Both the position numbers and the translations under genes were made by a program. This document shows, piece after piece, positions 26,057 to 35,077 of a stretch of DNA of 64,000 nucleotides. Numbering within the stretch: position 1 is the first letter of the stretch; the number at the start of each line of letters is the position of its first letter. Origin of the DNA: Deltaproteobacteria bacterium (lineage in GTDB: Bacteria; Desulfobacterota; Deferrimicrobia; Deferrimicrobiales; Deferrimicrobiaceae); NCBI GenBank assembly GCA_021815305.1, contig JAKAHC010000001.1:124001-188000 (forward strand). The letters run 5' to 3'. The notes under the pieces are model-generated. The model ran no database searches, was not told where the DNA came from, and saw only the letters and a program-made list of their open reading frames with translations.

Positions 26057-26826
26057 CACTTGAAATCCTTCCTCGCGAAGAGGAGGCACGCCAGCAGGAG
26101 CACCGCTCCCCCGTAAAAGACGAGATAGCTCCCGGCGTTCAGGAGGACCCCGGCGGACCGGAGCTTTCCGTAGACCACCTCGTTCTTCCAGTTGAAGTTT
26201 TCGAGGTTGGGGAGCGCATAAAAGACCCCCTCGGAGAGCCATCGGACCGCGGGGACATCGGAACGCCCTCCGAAAAAGAGGAGGTCCTTCGACACGTGCC
26301 CGACGAGAAACATCGCGATGGTGAAGATCGCGCTCAGCACCGGGGTGGTGAACGTGGAAAACAGGGAGGCCAGGCAGATGAGGAGGACGAGTTCCATGTA
26401 AATCCCGGCGGAAGCGATGAAGATCCCGGCCTCGGGGCGTCCCCCGTACGCCCTGTGGACCAGGAAGAGCACGACGGCCATGACCAGCACGATCAGCGCA
26501 AGGGTGCCGGAGAGCCCCGCCGCCTTGCCGACGACGAACTCCCAGCGCCGGACGGGCTTGGAGAGGATGAGGTAGACGGTCCTGCGCTCCATTTCCTGGT
26601 TCACGAGGGTGATGCCGATGAACACCGCCACGATGACGCCGAAGAAATGGATGCACGCGAGACCCACATCGACGATGATCCGCGTCAGTTCCCCGACCGA
26701 GAGATCGGCAAGAAAGTAGGAAAGCCCGATCACGAGGAGGGCGAACGCGAGGATCGCGTACATGATCTTGTTGCGGATCGTCTCCCGGAACGTGTTCGCA
26801 GCGATGGACAGGATCCTGTCGGGCAT
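26056..26826 (-). CDS. ABC-2 type transporter permease
   Basis: 256 aa with about six membrane helices and the ABC-2 start ANTFRETIRNKIMYAI. The loop NQEMERRTVYLILSKPVRRWEFVVGK is the usual coupling region. It pairs with the ATPase gene directly upstream. The substrate is unknown; the NosY/CcmA-type architecture is not diagnostic for polysaccharide export. Confidence 0.92.
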   Translation of the reverse strand: MPDRILSIAANTFRETIRNKIMYAILAFALLVIGLSYFLADLSVGELTRIIVDVGLACIHFFGVIVAVFIGITLVNQEMERRTVYLILSKPVRRWEFVVGKAAGLSGTLALIVLVMAVVLFLVHRAYGGRPEAGIFIASAGIYMELVLLICLASLFSTFTTPVLSAIFTIAMFLVGHVSKDLLFFGGRSDVPAVRWLSEGVFYALPNLENFNWKNEVVYGKLRSAGVLLNAGSYLVFYGGAVLLLACLLFARKDFK

Positions 26827-26838
26827 GGTCGGCTCCCT

Positions 26839-27819
26839 TCAGGAACCCACGGGAGGAACGGCTCGTTCCCTCCCGTCGCCCCTTGCGACGCGTTCCATGT
26901 AGATGTCCTCGAGCCGTTTCTTGACGGGATAGCAGGAGCGCACCAGCGCGCCCGCCTCGCGGAACCTGGGGATCAGGCGGTTGGCCTCCTCCGTGTCGTG
27001 CGCCTTCACCACGTACGCGTCCCCCAGGACGGAACCCGCATCCGGCGGAAGGGAGACCGCGGCGAGCCGGGCGGGAGAAGGAACGGGGGAGAACACGAGT
27101 TCCACGTACTGGACGCCTCCGCCGCCGACAAGTTCCTCCAGGGACCCTTCCGCGACCTTTTTCCCCCTGTCGATCATGACGACCCGGTCGCACAACGCCT
27201 CGACGTCCGAGACGATGTGGGAACTGAAGAGAACGGTCTTCCCGGCCGTTTTCAGGTCCCGGATCAGGTTCCGTACCTCCATTCGTCCCATGGGGTCGAG
27301 ACCCGACATCGGCTCGTCGAGGATGACGAGCTCCGGGTCGTGCAGCAGCGCCTGGGCCAACCCCAGGCGCTGCATCATTCCCTTCGAGTATTTCCGGATC
27401 GTCTTCCCGCCAGCCCCGGCAAGCCCCAGCCGCCCGAGCATCTCGCCGACGCTCCGGTTCATCTCCCCGCGCCCCATTCCGTACAGGTGTCCGCACAACC
27501 GGAGAAATTCCCCTCCGGTAAGATATTCGTAGAAATACGGCTGCTCGGGCATGAACCCGATCCGGCGGCGGATTTCCGGACTCTGTCCCGCCTCCTCGCC
27601 GAAGACTCTCACCTTGCCGGAATCCGGAATGGCGAGATGGTTGAGGATCTTGATCGTCGTGGTCTTCCCCGCCCCGTTGGGCCCGAGAAAACCGACGATC
27701 TCGTTTTTCCCGACCGAAAAGGAGAGTTCCGAGAGGATCCCGACGCGCCTTCTCCAGAAACCCGCCGGGTACGATTTCGAAACCCTCTCCAGTTCGACGA
27801 GGCGATCAGTGCCGGGCAT
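26839..27819 (-). CDS. ABC transporter ATPase
   Basis: 326 aa. Walker [11 protein letters not shown]-loop [10 protein letters not shown], signature [10 protein letters not shown] (a variant of LSGGQ usual in this subfamily), Walker B LVILDEP with catalytic Glu, and H-loop SSHIVSD are all intact. A C-terminal domain of about 100 residues follows. It works with the downstream ABC-2 permease and overlaps the preceding TPR-like gene. Confidence 0.94.
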   Translation of the reverse strand: MPGTDRLVELERVSKSYPAGFWRRRVGILSELSFSVGKNEIVGFLGPNGAGKTTTIKILNHLAIPDSGKVRVFGEEAGQSPEIRRRIGFMPEQPYFYEYLTGGEFLRLCGHLYGMGRGEMNRSVGEMLGRLGLAGAGGKTIRKYSKGMMQRLGLAQALLHDPELVILDEPMSGLDPMGRMEVRNLIRDLKTAGKTVLFSSHIVSDVEALCDRVVMIDRGKKVAEGSLEELVGGGGVQYVELVFSPVPSPARLAAVSLPPDAGSVLGDAYVVKAHDTEEANRLIPRFREAGALVRSCYPVKKRLEDIYMERVARGDGRERAVPPVGS

Positions 27820-28708
27820 CGTACCGGAATACCTTCAGGCGATGTGCGACCCGGTCGCTTCGGACCGAGCCGTCGGGTTCCAGGAAATACCCGCCGCCGT
27901 TCGGCTCGGTCGGCAGTCCCTGGAGGATTCCCGCCGCGACGAGGTCCGACAGGGCCCGGGGCGCCGAGGCGGTCTTCTTCCGGTACCGTTCCACGGCCCG
28001 CTCCAACAACTGGATGTCCCGCTCGGTCTCCACATCCCGGATCCTTGCTTCCAGCGCTCTCAAGCGGGAGGGGTCCGTCTCCTCCCTCATCATCGCCGAC
28101 AGAAACTGGAGCGCCGTTTCAGGACGCCTGCCTTCCGCGAGCATCCGGGAGGCAAGTAACGGCACGTAGGAAGGACTCCCCGGAACCCGGGCGGCCTCTT
28201 CCAGTGCCATGCCGCCGGCCAAAGGATCTCCTTGCGCGAAGTAACGGAGATACCCTTCGTAGAAGGGGATACGCCATGCGGACGGGAGTTCCATCCTTCC
28301 CTTTTCGAGAACCCGGAGCGCGTCCGGGACATGGGCAGGGGACTCCCCCAGGATCAATCCTCCCAGGAAATACGGAACGTCGAACTTGGGGTCGAAGTTG
28401 TTCACCGTCTCGATGAGAGCGGCAAGCCGGTCGTAATCGGCGGGTGCCATCCGGCGCACGCCCGCAACCTGCACCGCCTCGAGCCATGCCGCGTCGGCAA
28501 GAATATTCCGGAACCCGAACGCGAAAGAAGGCCGGCGGCTGATCGTGAGGAGAAGACCGTCCCCGCCCCGGCGCCCGGATATCGAAGACCGCTCTCTCGC
28601 AATCCTGGACGAAAATACCACGGAGGCGCAGAAAAAGAGAAGCAGCGACATCCAGGCGAGGAATGCCGACGCCGTCTTCCGGTGAATATCAGCCTCATCC
28701 TCCTTCAT
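27806..28708 (-). CDS. Membrane-anchored TPR-like protein
   Basis: 300 aa. One N-terminal helix (TASAFLAWMSLLLFFCASVVF, about 12-32) anchors a periplasmic helical region with repeat-like pairs (DAAWLEAVQVAG, NNFDPKFDVPYFLGGLIL, WRIPFYEGYLRYFAQGD). The C-terminus (LSDLVAAGILQGLPTEPNGGGYFLEPDGSVRSD) resembles the short pseudopilin-like tail often seen with TPR partners. The ATG overlaps the O-antigen-ligase-like gene, and its own stop overlaps the ABC ATPase. Function unknown; probably part of the same glycan or transport unit. Confidence 0.75.
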   Translation of the reverse strand: MKEDEADIHRKTASAFLAWMSLLLFFCASVVFSSRIARERSSISGRRGGDGLLLTISRRPSFAFGFRNILADAAWLEAVQVAGVRRMAPADYDRLAALIETVNNFDPKFDVPYFLGGLILGESPAHVPDALRVLEKGRMELPSAWRIPFYEGYLRYFAQGDPLAGGMALEEAARVPGSPSYVPLLASRMLAEGRRPETALQFLSAMMREETDPSRLRALEARIRDVETERDIQLLERAVERYRKKTASAPRALSDLVAAGILQGLPTEPNGGGYFLEPDGSVRSDRVAHRLKVFRYDARH

Positions 28709-30627
28709 TCCCCGGGCGACTCCACCATCCACTTCTCGTAGGCCTCCAGCGGCAGGGCCTGCGCCCTCTTCCTGCACGCATCCTCCTTTTCTTCCCAGGC
28801 AGATGCCTTCCCCGGATCCGCGGGCCTCGCAAGCTCGGCCAATTCAGCATAGCCTCGGCAGAAGTTCGGTTCAATAGAGACGGCCCGGACCAGGTCCGAA
28901 ATCGCGCCTGCCTGCTGCCCGGAAAGGAACAGGAGCCTTGCCCGCCTCCAAAGCATTTCGGCGCTGAATGGGTTGAGTCTGAGAGCGCGACCCGCCACGT
29001 CGATGGAGGCCGCAAGATCTCCGGCCTTTCCCGAGACACCGTACAACTCACCCATCAGGGAGGAAAGCCGGGAAGTCTTCTGGAAATCCATCGGGCAGAG
29101 CGAGAGCGCGTTCGCCTCCCACCGGATGGACTCGGTCAGGAGATATTCCGCGCGATGCACATCCGTGTCGCCGGCCTTCTTTCCCATCGCATAAACCCTC
29201 TGGCCAAGCGCGGCCATGGCATCGGGGTAGACATCGCAATACGGGTCCGCCGTCATTGCAGCCCGAAACATTCTCTCCGCCTTCGGAACATCCCCCGCCT
29301 TGAGGGATCCTTCTCCCATGCCCTCCATGATTTTCCCTGTCATCGACGCCGTCGACCCGGCAAAGAGGAGGACGGCGGAGGCCAACGCGAGCCGCTTGAG
29401 CCACGGAGGAATGGAGAGACGAAAGCGCGAGGCGTCGTCGGGCAGCAGGGCGAGGAGCGCGCCGAGGAGGATGGCGTCCAGGACGACCAGCCCGATCTCG
29501 TGAAAATTGAAATCGACCGTTGCGTGCAAACCCGACACAACCAGACCGCATACGGTTCCTGCGGCCGCATGCTTCTTCCCCGCGTCGACGCCGTGGTAGC
29601 CGCGATACGCGCGGAACAACGGAAGGAACAGAACCGGCAGAAAAAGCGCCAGGCCGGCGACTCCCATCCCCGTCAGGACTTCGAGGAATTCGCTGTGCGC
29701 CGTCGTCGCGAACTTCCCGTACTTCATGAACGCTCCCTCGATCGGAAACTGGTTCGCAAACCAGTAATACTTGAATCCTCCCAGGCCGACGCCGAAGGGA
29801 TGCGAGGCGAAGATTCTCGCGGCGGATTTCCACATGACGAGACGGGCGTAGTTGTAGGGATCCGCGCTGCCGAAACGTGTCGCCGCCCGGAACCCGAGAA
29901 CCGCCAGGACAGGCAGTCCTCCAACGAGAAGGAACGCCCCTCCCCTTCTCCAGCCGAACCGCAAAAGGAAAAGAAGCGCCACCGCGGGGACGATCCCGAC
30001 CAGGATCGCCCTGGAGGCGGAAAAAGCAAGTGCGGTGCCCAGGAAGAGGAATGCCCCCGCGGCGTTCGCCAGTCGCGCCTCTTTCCGTTCGTCCTTGAAG
30101 AGCAGCCGGGAAAGACACAGGATCGAGGCGACCGCCATGAACTCCGCCAGGAAATTCGTGTTGTCGAACGTCCCCCGCGGACGCAGGTTGCCGTCGAAGA
30201 ATCTTTGATACAGGGCCACCAGGAACTGCAGCGCGGCGATCGCGGCTATGGAAAGGAAGGCCCCGTTCCATGCGCTTTCGGGATCCCCGCGGAACACCCG
30301 GAACGCCCACATCAGAAGAATCGCCGCCAGGGCGATGTTCAAGGCGTGTTGCATCGATACCCAGAAATAGACCGAGGAAAACGCGTGCCCCAGGGAGAGA
30401 AGGACGAATCCCGACACCGTCAGCCCGTAAAGGCCTGCTTCCGTCCCCCGGTCACGGCTCCGCCAGAGGAACAGGGCAGCCCCGGCGAACCCCGCCAGTC
30501 TCAGGATTCCCAGCCGTGCGGAAAAAAGTTTCCCCGTGTCGACGACACCGACGAGGAGCACGGAGAAAAAATAGAAAAAAAAGGCGGCATTGCTGCCGCC
30601 TTTCCCCGATCCGTTATCCGTTGTCAC
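28705..30627 (-). CDS. O-antigen ligase / PglL-type membrane protein with C-terminal TPRs
   Basis: About 640 aa. Around 12 membrane helices make up residues 1-430, with the Wzy_C-like periplasmic region PRGTFDNTNFLAEF, SASRAILVGI and TTAHSEFLEVLTGMGVAGLALFLP; a TPR-like tail follows (about 440-620). The superfamily includes O-antigen ligases, polymerases and pilin O-oligosaccharyltransferases (PglL/PilO). The gene begins only 3 bases after pilA, which supports a pilin-glycan role. The start is probably GTG 30627, but the pilA terminator lies inside the first codons; a GTG about 20 codons on is an alternative. Confidence 0.85.
   Translation of the reverse strand: MTTDNGSGKGGSNAAFFFYFFSVLLVGVVDTGKLFSARLGILRLAGFAGAALFLWRSRDRGTEAGLYGLTVSGFVLLSLGHAFSSVYFWVSMQHALNIALAAILLMWAFRVFRGDPESAWNGAFLSIAAIAALQFLVALYQRFFDGNLRPRGTFDNTNFLAEFMAVASILCLSRLLFKDERKEARLANAAGAFLFLGTALAFSASRAILVGIVPAVALLFLLRFGWRRGGAFLLVGGLPVLAVLGFRAATRFGSADPYNYARLVMWKSAARIFASHPFGVGLGGFKYYWFANQFPIEGAFMKYGKFATTAHSEFLEVLTGMGVAGLALFLPVLFLPLFRAYRGYHGVDAGKKHAAAGTVCGLVVSGLHATVDFNFHEIGLVVLDAILLGALLALLPDDASRFRLSIPPWLKRLALASAVLLFAGSTASMTGKIMEGMGEGSLKAGDVPKAERMFRAAMTADPYCDVYPDAMAALGQRVYAMGKKAGDTDVHRAEYLLTESIRWEANALSLCPMDFQKTSRLSSLMGELYGVSGKAGDLAASIDVAGRALRLNPFSAEMLWRRARLLFLSGQQAGAISDLVRAVSIEPNFCRGYAELAELARPADPGKASAWEEKEDACRKRAQALPLEAYEKWMVESPGE
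30573..30603 (-). terminator. Intrinsic terminator of pilA, inside the next gene
   Basis: On the minus strand AAAGGCGGCA, a four-base loop, TGCCGCCTTT and a long T-run make a clear terminator. It starts about 25 bases after the pilA stop. The T-run also encodes the Phe-rich first membrane helix of the ligase-like protein if that gene starts at 30627. It likely separates strong pilA transcript from weak read-through into the glycan genes. Confidence 0.85.
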
Positions 30628-30629
30628 AT

Positions 30630-31121
30630 CTAGATGGTCACGTCGTCGGAGACGTTCTGGAGGTTCTTCTGGTCGTCGATCACCCAAATGTCATAGCTTG
30701 CGTCGGAATCGATGTTCCCGATGGCGCCGGAAGTGAAGCCCGTCCCGCTCATTGCCGGTGTCGGCGTGCCGGTCCAGCTGATCGCCGCAGCCGTCGGCGG
30801 ATTCTTCACATCGGTCGTACCGGCCGTACCGTCGGTCCCGTTGCTCCCACTGTAATAGGTGTAAAGCTGCGTGGTGCCCACCGGTGCCCAGGCAATATGG
30901 GAAAACGTGCCGAAGGTATTCTTCTCACCGAAGTACGACGTCTGCGCCGTGAAGATCCCGCCGAGGTTGGTCTTGGCCTCGGACTGCTTCGACTTCGCCT
31001 GGAACCGCAGGAAGTTCGGGATGGCGATGGCCGCCAGGATGCCGATGATCGCGACGACGATCATCAGTTCGATCAGGGTGAACCCCTTCTTGCCCTTCTT
31101 GCCTCTCAGCTTGCTCAGCAT
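30630..31121 (-). CDS. pilA: Type IV pilin (major pilin candidate)
   Basis: 163 aa. The 13-residue basic leader is cleaved at GKKG/FTLIELMIVVAIIGILAAIAIP with Glu at mature position 5. The N-terminal helix continues to about residue 60. A Ser/Thr/Pro/Gly-rich head segment (about 90-131) could be glycosylated; the end is YDIWVIDDQKNLQNV. There is no obvious Cys pair. It is transcribed from its own sigma-54 promoter with pilR upstream, and followed by a terminator, as expected for the most abundant pilin. Confidence 0.94.
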   Translation of the reverse strand: MLSKLRGKKGKKGFTLIELMIVVAIIGILAAIAIPNFLRFQAKSKQSEAKTNLGGIFTAQTSYFGEKNTFGTFSHIAWAPVGTTQLYTYYSGSNGTDGTAGTTDVKNPPTAAAISWTGTPTPAMSGTGFTSGAIGNIDSDASYDIWVIDDQKNLQNVSDDVTI

Positions 31122-31171
31122 TCTCGTCCCCTCCTTTCGGGTCTGGAAAACAAATGTGTTGCCCTTCCTAT

Positions 31172-31187
31172 CGCAAGGGGCGGGCCA
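31172..31187 (-). promoter_or_regulatory. Sigma-54 promoter of pilA
   Basis: On the minus strand TGGCCCG (31181-31187), four bases, and TTGC (31173-31176) match the sigma-54 -24/-12 consensus with the required GG-10-GC spacing. It lies about 50 bases upstream of the pilA ATG and just after the gene for an NtrC-family regulator. This is direct support for PilR-controlled pilA expression. Confidence 0.88.
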
Positions 31188-31214
31188 AAACTTTAAGGAC
31201 TTTTCGCGAAGGGA

Positions 31215-32603
31215 TCACTCGATCCCGTGCTTCTGGAGGCGATAGCGTAAGGATCGGAAGGAAATGTTCAACAATTTCGCTGCGTCCGTGCGGTTTCCTC
31301 CGGTTTTCTCGAGGGCCTTCACCAGGTAGCTCTTTTCCAGCCGGTCCATCTCGGTGTCGAGAAATGCCCCTTCATCCAGGAATATTTCCTGATGAGAGGA
31401 ATCGGCGCCGGGTCCTTTGGTGACATTTTTTGTCACGTTCGGAGGGAGCGAACCGATCGAGATGACATTTTTTGTCTCCATGATCGTACCCCGCTCCAGG
31501 AGATTCTCCAGTTCCCGGACGTTCCCCGGGAAGTCGTATGCGAGAAGGGCCCGCATCGCCTCTCCGTCGATCCGCTCGACCGGCTTGCCGTGCTTCCCGG
31601 CGAATTTCCGGACGAAGTGGGCGGCAAGCGCGGGGATGTCCTCTCTCCGGTCCCGCAGCGGGGGCACGAAGATCTGGATGACATTGAGCCGGAAATAGAG
31701 ATCGTCGCGGAATCTTCCCCCCGCCATTTCCTGGTGCAGGTCCCGCTTGGACGCGCACACGATGCGGAAATCGATGTTGATGTCCTCGTTCCCGCCCACC
31801 CTCCGCAGCGACCGATCCTGAAGGACACGCAGAAGCTTGCTCTGCATCGGAGGGGGAAGTTCCCCCACCTCGTCCAGGAAGAGAGTGCCTCGGTGGGCGT
31901 CTTCGAACAGCCCCTTCTTGGTCTGCACCGCCCCGGTGAATGCGCCGCGAACGTGCCCGAACAGCTCGCTCTCGATGAGCGCCTCGGGGATCGCCGCGCA
32001 GTTGATCGGGACGAAGGGGAACTCCTTCCGGTTGCTTCGGGCGTGGAGGGCCGCCGCCACGAGCTCCTTCCCCGTCCCGCTCTCGCCGAGGATCATTACG
32101 TTGGCGTCGGTGGGCGCCACCCGGTCGATCAGTTCGAAGACCGAAAGCATCGATTCGCTGCGGCCGACGATCCCTTCGAACGCCGAGGTGCCGCGGACCG
32201 ACTCCCGGAGGGCTTTCCGGCGCCCCGCGTCGTCTTCCTTCCGCGCGAGGGAGGCCCGGACGATCTTGCGGAGCTCGGTGTTGTCGAACGGCTTGGTGAG
32301 GTAGTCGTACGCACCGTACTTCATCGCCTCCTTGGCCGTCTCCACCGTGGCGTATGCCGTGAGGACGATGACCTGGGTCCACGGGTTCTTCTGGACGGCC
32401 GCCCGGAGGACCTTGAGCCCGTCGTCCGGCTGCGCCATCCGCAGGTCGGTCAGAACAAGATCGTATGCGTGGACCTCGATCGCTTTCTCCGCCTCGGCAA
32501 GGGAGGACGCCGTGTCGACCACGAACCCCTCCTTGCGGAAGAAGAGATCCAGAAGCTGCCGGAGGCTCTGCTCGTCGTCGACTACGAGGACGTATTCCTT
32601 CAA
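31215..32603 (-). CDS. pilR: Sigma-54 response regulator PilR
   Basis: 462 aa. The receiver domain carries Asp 53 (VLTDLRM). The AAA+ domain has Walker A GESGTGKE (173-180), an intact sigma-54 contact loop GAFTGA (220-225) and Walker B GTLFLDEVGE. The Fis-type HTH (AKLLNISFRSLRYRLQKHGI) is at the C-terminus. The TTG at 32603 overlaps the topA stop and is preceded by GGGAGGAG. No pilS lies next to it, so its kinase must be elsewhere or be the kinase at 19252-20832. It ends 28 bases upstream of the pilA sigma-54 promoter. Confidence 0.92.
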   Translation of the reverse strand: MKEYVLVVDDEQSLRQLLDLFFRKEGFVVDTASSLAEAEKAIEVHAYDLVLTDLRMAQPDDGLKVLRAAVQKNPWTQVIVLTAYATVETAKEAMKYGAYDYLTKPFDNTELRKIVRASLARKEDDAGRRKALRESVRGTSAFEGIVGRSESMLSVFELIDRVAPTDANVMILGESGTGKELVAAALHARSNRKEFPFVPINCAAIPEALIESELFGHVRGAFTGAVQTKKGLFEDAHRGTLFLDEVGELPPPMQSKLLRVLQDRSLRRVGGNEDINIDFRIVCASKRDLHQEMAGGRFRDDLYFRLNVIQIFVPPLRDRREDIPALAAHFVRKFAGKHGKPVERIDGEAMRALLAYDFPGNVRELENLLERGTIMETKNVISIGSLPPNVTKNVTKGPGADSSHQEIFLDEGAFLDTEMDRLEKSYLVKALEKTGGNRTDAAKLLNISFRSLRYRLQKHGIE

Positions 32604-35053
32604 CCCGTCTCCTCCCGGGCCGACGGGGCGATTCCCTCGATCCTGCCCTTGCACCCTTTCCGAAGACACGACAGGTGCGTTCCCCCGTCCCGCCGCGTCC
32701 GCTCCACCATGGCGGGATACCCGCAGGCGGGACACGCAGCGGCGACGGGCATTCCCCAGGAGGCGAAACGGCAGTCCGGGTACCTGGAGCAGCTGTAGAA
32801 GACCTTGCCGAAACGGGAGGAACGCTCCACGACGTCCCCCTGCCCGCATTCGGGGCAGGAAACCCCCACGGGGTACGGCTTGCTGTTCCGGCATTCCGGG
32901 TAGCCGGAGCAGGCGATGTACCGCGCCCCCTTCCAGTTCCGGACGATCATCGGTTTGCCGCACTTCTCGCACGTCACCCCCGCCTCCAGGGGGGGGAGCA
33001 TCTCCACTTTCCCCTCGGGCGTTTCCCGGAAGTCGGCGGTGTTCCGGCAGGCCGGGTAGTTCCGGCACGCGAGAAACTTCCCGGCCCGCCCGAAGCGGAT
33101 CACCATTTCCCCGCCGCAGGCGGAACAAGGGATTCCCGTGGCGATGAGCTCCTCCTTCACCGTGGGCATCGCGATCTTCGCCCGCTCGAGCTCCTCCGAG
33201 AAGGGGTGGTAGAAGTCGTCCATCGCCTGGGCCAGCTCCCGCTCGCCGTCCTCGATCTGGTCGAGCTCCTCCTCCATCTTCGCCGTGAATGCCACGTCCA
33301 TCACCTTGGGGAAGCTCTCCTCCAGCAGCCCGGTGACGATCTTGCCGAGATCCGTGGGGAGGAACTTCCCCTCCGCCGTCTTCACGTAGCCGCGGTCCCG
33401 GATCGTCTTGACGATCGAGGCGTACGTGGAGGGCCTCCCGATCCCCTGCTCCTCCAGCTCCTTGATGAGAGAGCTCTCGGAAAACCGCGGAGGGGGCTGC
33501 GTGAAGTGCTGGCTGCCGGCAAGATCCAGGAGAGAGAGCGCCTCCCCTTCGGAGAGCGGCGGAAGGAGGTTCTCCTCGGGCTTTTCTCCACCCCCTCCGC
33601 CGGACTCCCCTCCCGGCATCCCGTTTTCTCCTTCCGGCGCGTCCCCGTTCCCGGTCTCTTCGCGGTGGTCCGCATCCGCGTCCCGGTACACCGCGAGGTA
33701 GCCTGGGAACTTCGGGACCGAACCCCCGGCGCGGAAGAGGTACCCGCCGGCGGGCGCTCCGGGCGGATCGCAGAGGATGTCCACCGTGGTCTGCTCGAAC
33801 TCCGCCGCCGCCATCTGGGAGGCGACGAACCGTTTCCAGATGAGTTCGTAGAGGCGCAACTGGTCCCGGTTGAGGATTCCTTTCAGGGTGGAAGGAGGAT
33901 AATCGAGGAACGTCGGACGGATCGCCTCATGGGCGTCCTGGGCGGACTTCCGGTTCCGGAACCCGTTGGGGGACCCGGGGAGGTAGTCGTCGCCGTACTG
34001 CCGCCGGATGTGGTCCCGCACCGCCGCGATCGCCTCGTCGGCCACACGGACCGAGTCGGTCCGCATGTAGGTGATGAGCCCCACGAGGCCCGCCCCCGGG
34101 ATCTCCACCCCCTCGTAGAGGGACTGGGCGACCATCATCGTCCGGTACGCCTGCATCCGCAGCCCCTTGGACGCCTCCTGTTGCATCTTGGAGGTCGTGA
34201 AGGGCGCGGGGGCCAGCCGCCTGCGGAGCTTCTTCCGGACATCGCGGACCACGAAGGGGCCGTCCTGCACCGCGGCGCGCAGCTCTTCGGCCTCCGCTCC
34301 GTTTCCCGGGCGCACTTTTCTCCCGCCCGCTTCCGCAAGCTTCGCCGAGAAGGGGGGGGGGGACTCCCCCGCCAGACGCGCCGTCAGGGACCAGTACTCC
34401 TCGGGCACGAACGCGCAGATCTCCTTCTCCCGCGCGCAGACCATCTTCACGGCCACGGACTGCACCCGGCCGGCGGACAGCCCGCGGCGGACCTTCGACC
34501 AGAGGAGCGGGGAGAGCGTGTAACCGACGAGCCGGTCCAGAATGCGGCGAGCCTGCTGGGCGTCGAATTTGTTGTGGTCTAGGGGCATGGGGGACGCCAT
34601 TCCCTGCGTGATTCCTTTTTTCGTGATCTCGTGGAACAGCACCCGCCGGATCTCGGGGATTCCGTCCCCAGCCGGTTTCCGGGGTTTCGCCGGTTTCCGG
34701 GGTTTCGCGGATTTCCCGGCGGCTTCCGCCTTTTTCTTCCGTTTCCCGCCGTCCTCCCGGATGGCTTCGGCGATGTGCCAGGCGATCGCCTCCCCTTCCC
34801 GGTCGGGATCGGGCGCCAGATACACCGTTTCCGCCGACCGTGCGGATTCGAGAATCTCTCCCAGGACCTTCTTGCGGTCCTTGATGACCACATAGGACGG
34901 GGTGAATCCGCCCTCGACGTCCACGCCGAGTCGGCTCTTGGGAAGGTCCTTCACATGGCCCATGGACGAAAGGACCTGGAACCCCTTTCCGAGAATCTTC
35001 TGTATCGTTTTTGCCTTTGCAGGCGATTCGACGACGACCAACGACCTGCTCAT
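32600..35053 (-). CDS. topA: DNA topoisomerase I
   Basis: 817 aa type IA enzyme that relaxes negative supercoils. The Toprim domain is at the N-terminus (VVESPAKAKTI, DPDREGEAIAWH) and the catalytic tyrosine is 329 in GLITYMRTDS. Four C-terminal zinc-ribbon modules carry CxxC...C patterns. A Lys/Pro repeat insertion (about 102-130) sits between Toprim and the next domain, and a Gly/Glu-rich insertion lies near 455-500. Its stop overlaps the pilR start, so chromosome topology and pilus regulation genes share a transcript. Confidence 0.97.
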   Translation of the reverse strand: MSRSLVVVESPAKAKTIQKILGKGFQVLSSMGHVKDLPKSRLGVDVEGGFTPSYVVIKDRKKVLGEILESARSAETVYLAPDPDREGEAIAWHIAEAIREDGGKRKKKAEAAGKSAKPRKPAKPRKPAGDGIPEIRRVLFHEITKKGITQGMASPMPLDHNKFDAQQARRILDRLVGYTLSPLLWSKVRRGLSAGRVQSVAVKMVCAREKEICAFVPEEYWSLTARLAGESPPPFSAKLAEAGGRKVRPGNGAEAEELRAAVQDGPFVVRDVRKKLRRRLAPAPFTTSKMQQEASKGLRMQAYRTMMVAQSLYEGVEIPGAGLVGLITYMRTDSVRVADEAIAAVRDHIRRQYGDDYLPGSPNGFRNRKSAQDAHEAIRPTFLDYPPSTLKGILNRDQLRLYELIWKRFVASQMAAAEFEQTTVDILCDPPGAPAGGYLFRAGGSVPKFPGYLAVYRDADADHREETGNGDAPEGENGMPGGESGGGGGEKPEENLLPPLSEGEALSLLDLAGSQHFTQPPPRFSESSLIKELEEQGIGRPSTYASIVKTIRDRGYVKTAEGKFLPTDLGKIVTGLLEESFPKVMDVAFTAKMEEELDQIEDGERELAQAMDDFYHPFSEELERAKIAMPTVKEELIATGIPCSACGGEMVIRFGRAGKFLACRNYPACRNTADFRETPEGKVEMLPPLEAGVTCEKCGKPMIVRNWKGARYIACSGYPECRNSKPYPVGVSCPECGQGDVVERSSRFGKVFYSCSRYPDCRFASWGMPVAAACPACGYPAMVERTRRDGGTHLSCLRKGCKGRIEGIAPSAREETG

Positions 35054-35077
35054 TGTCCCTCCGGCGAAAGTACGGGG

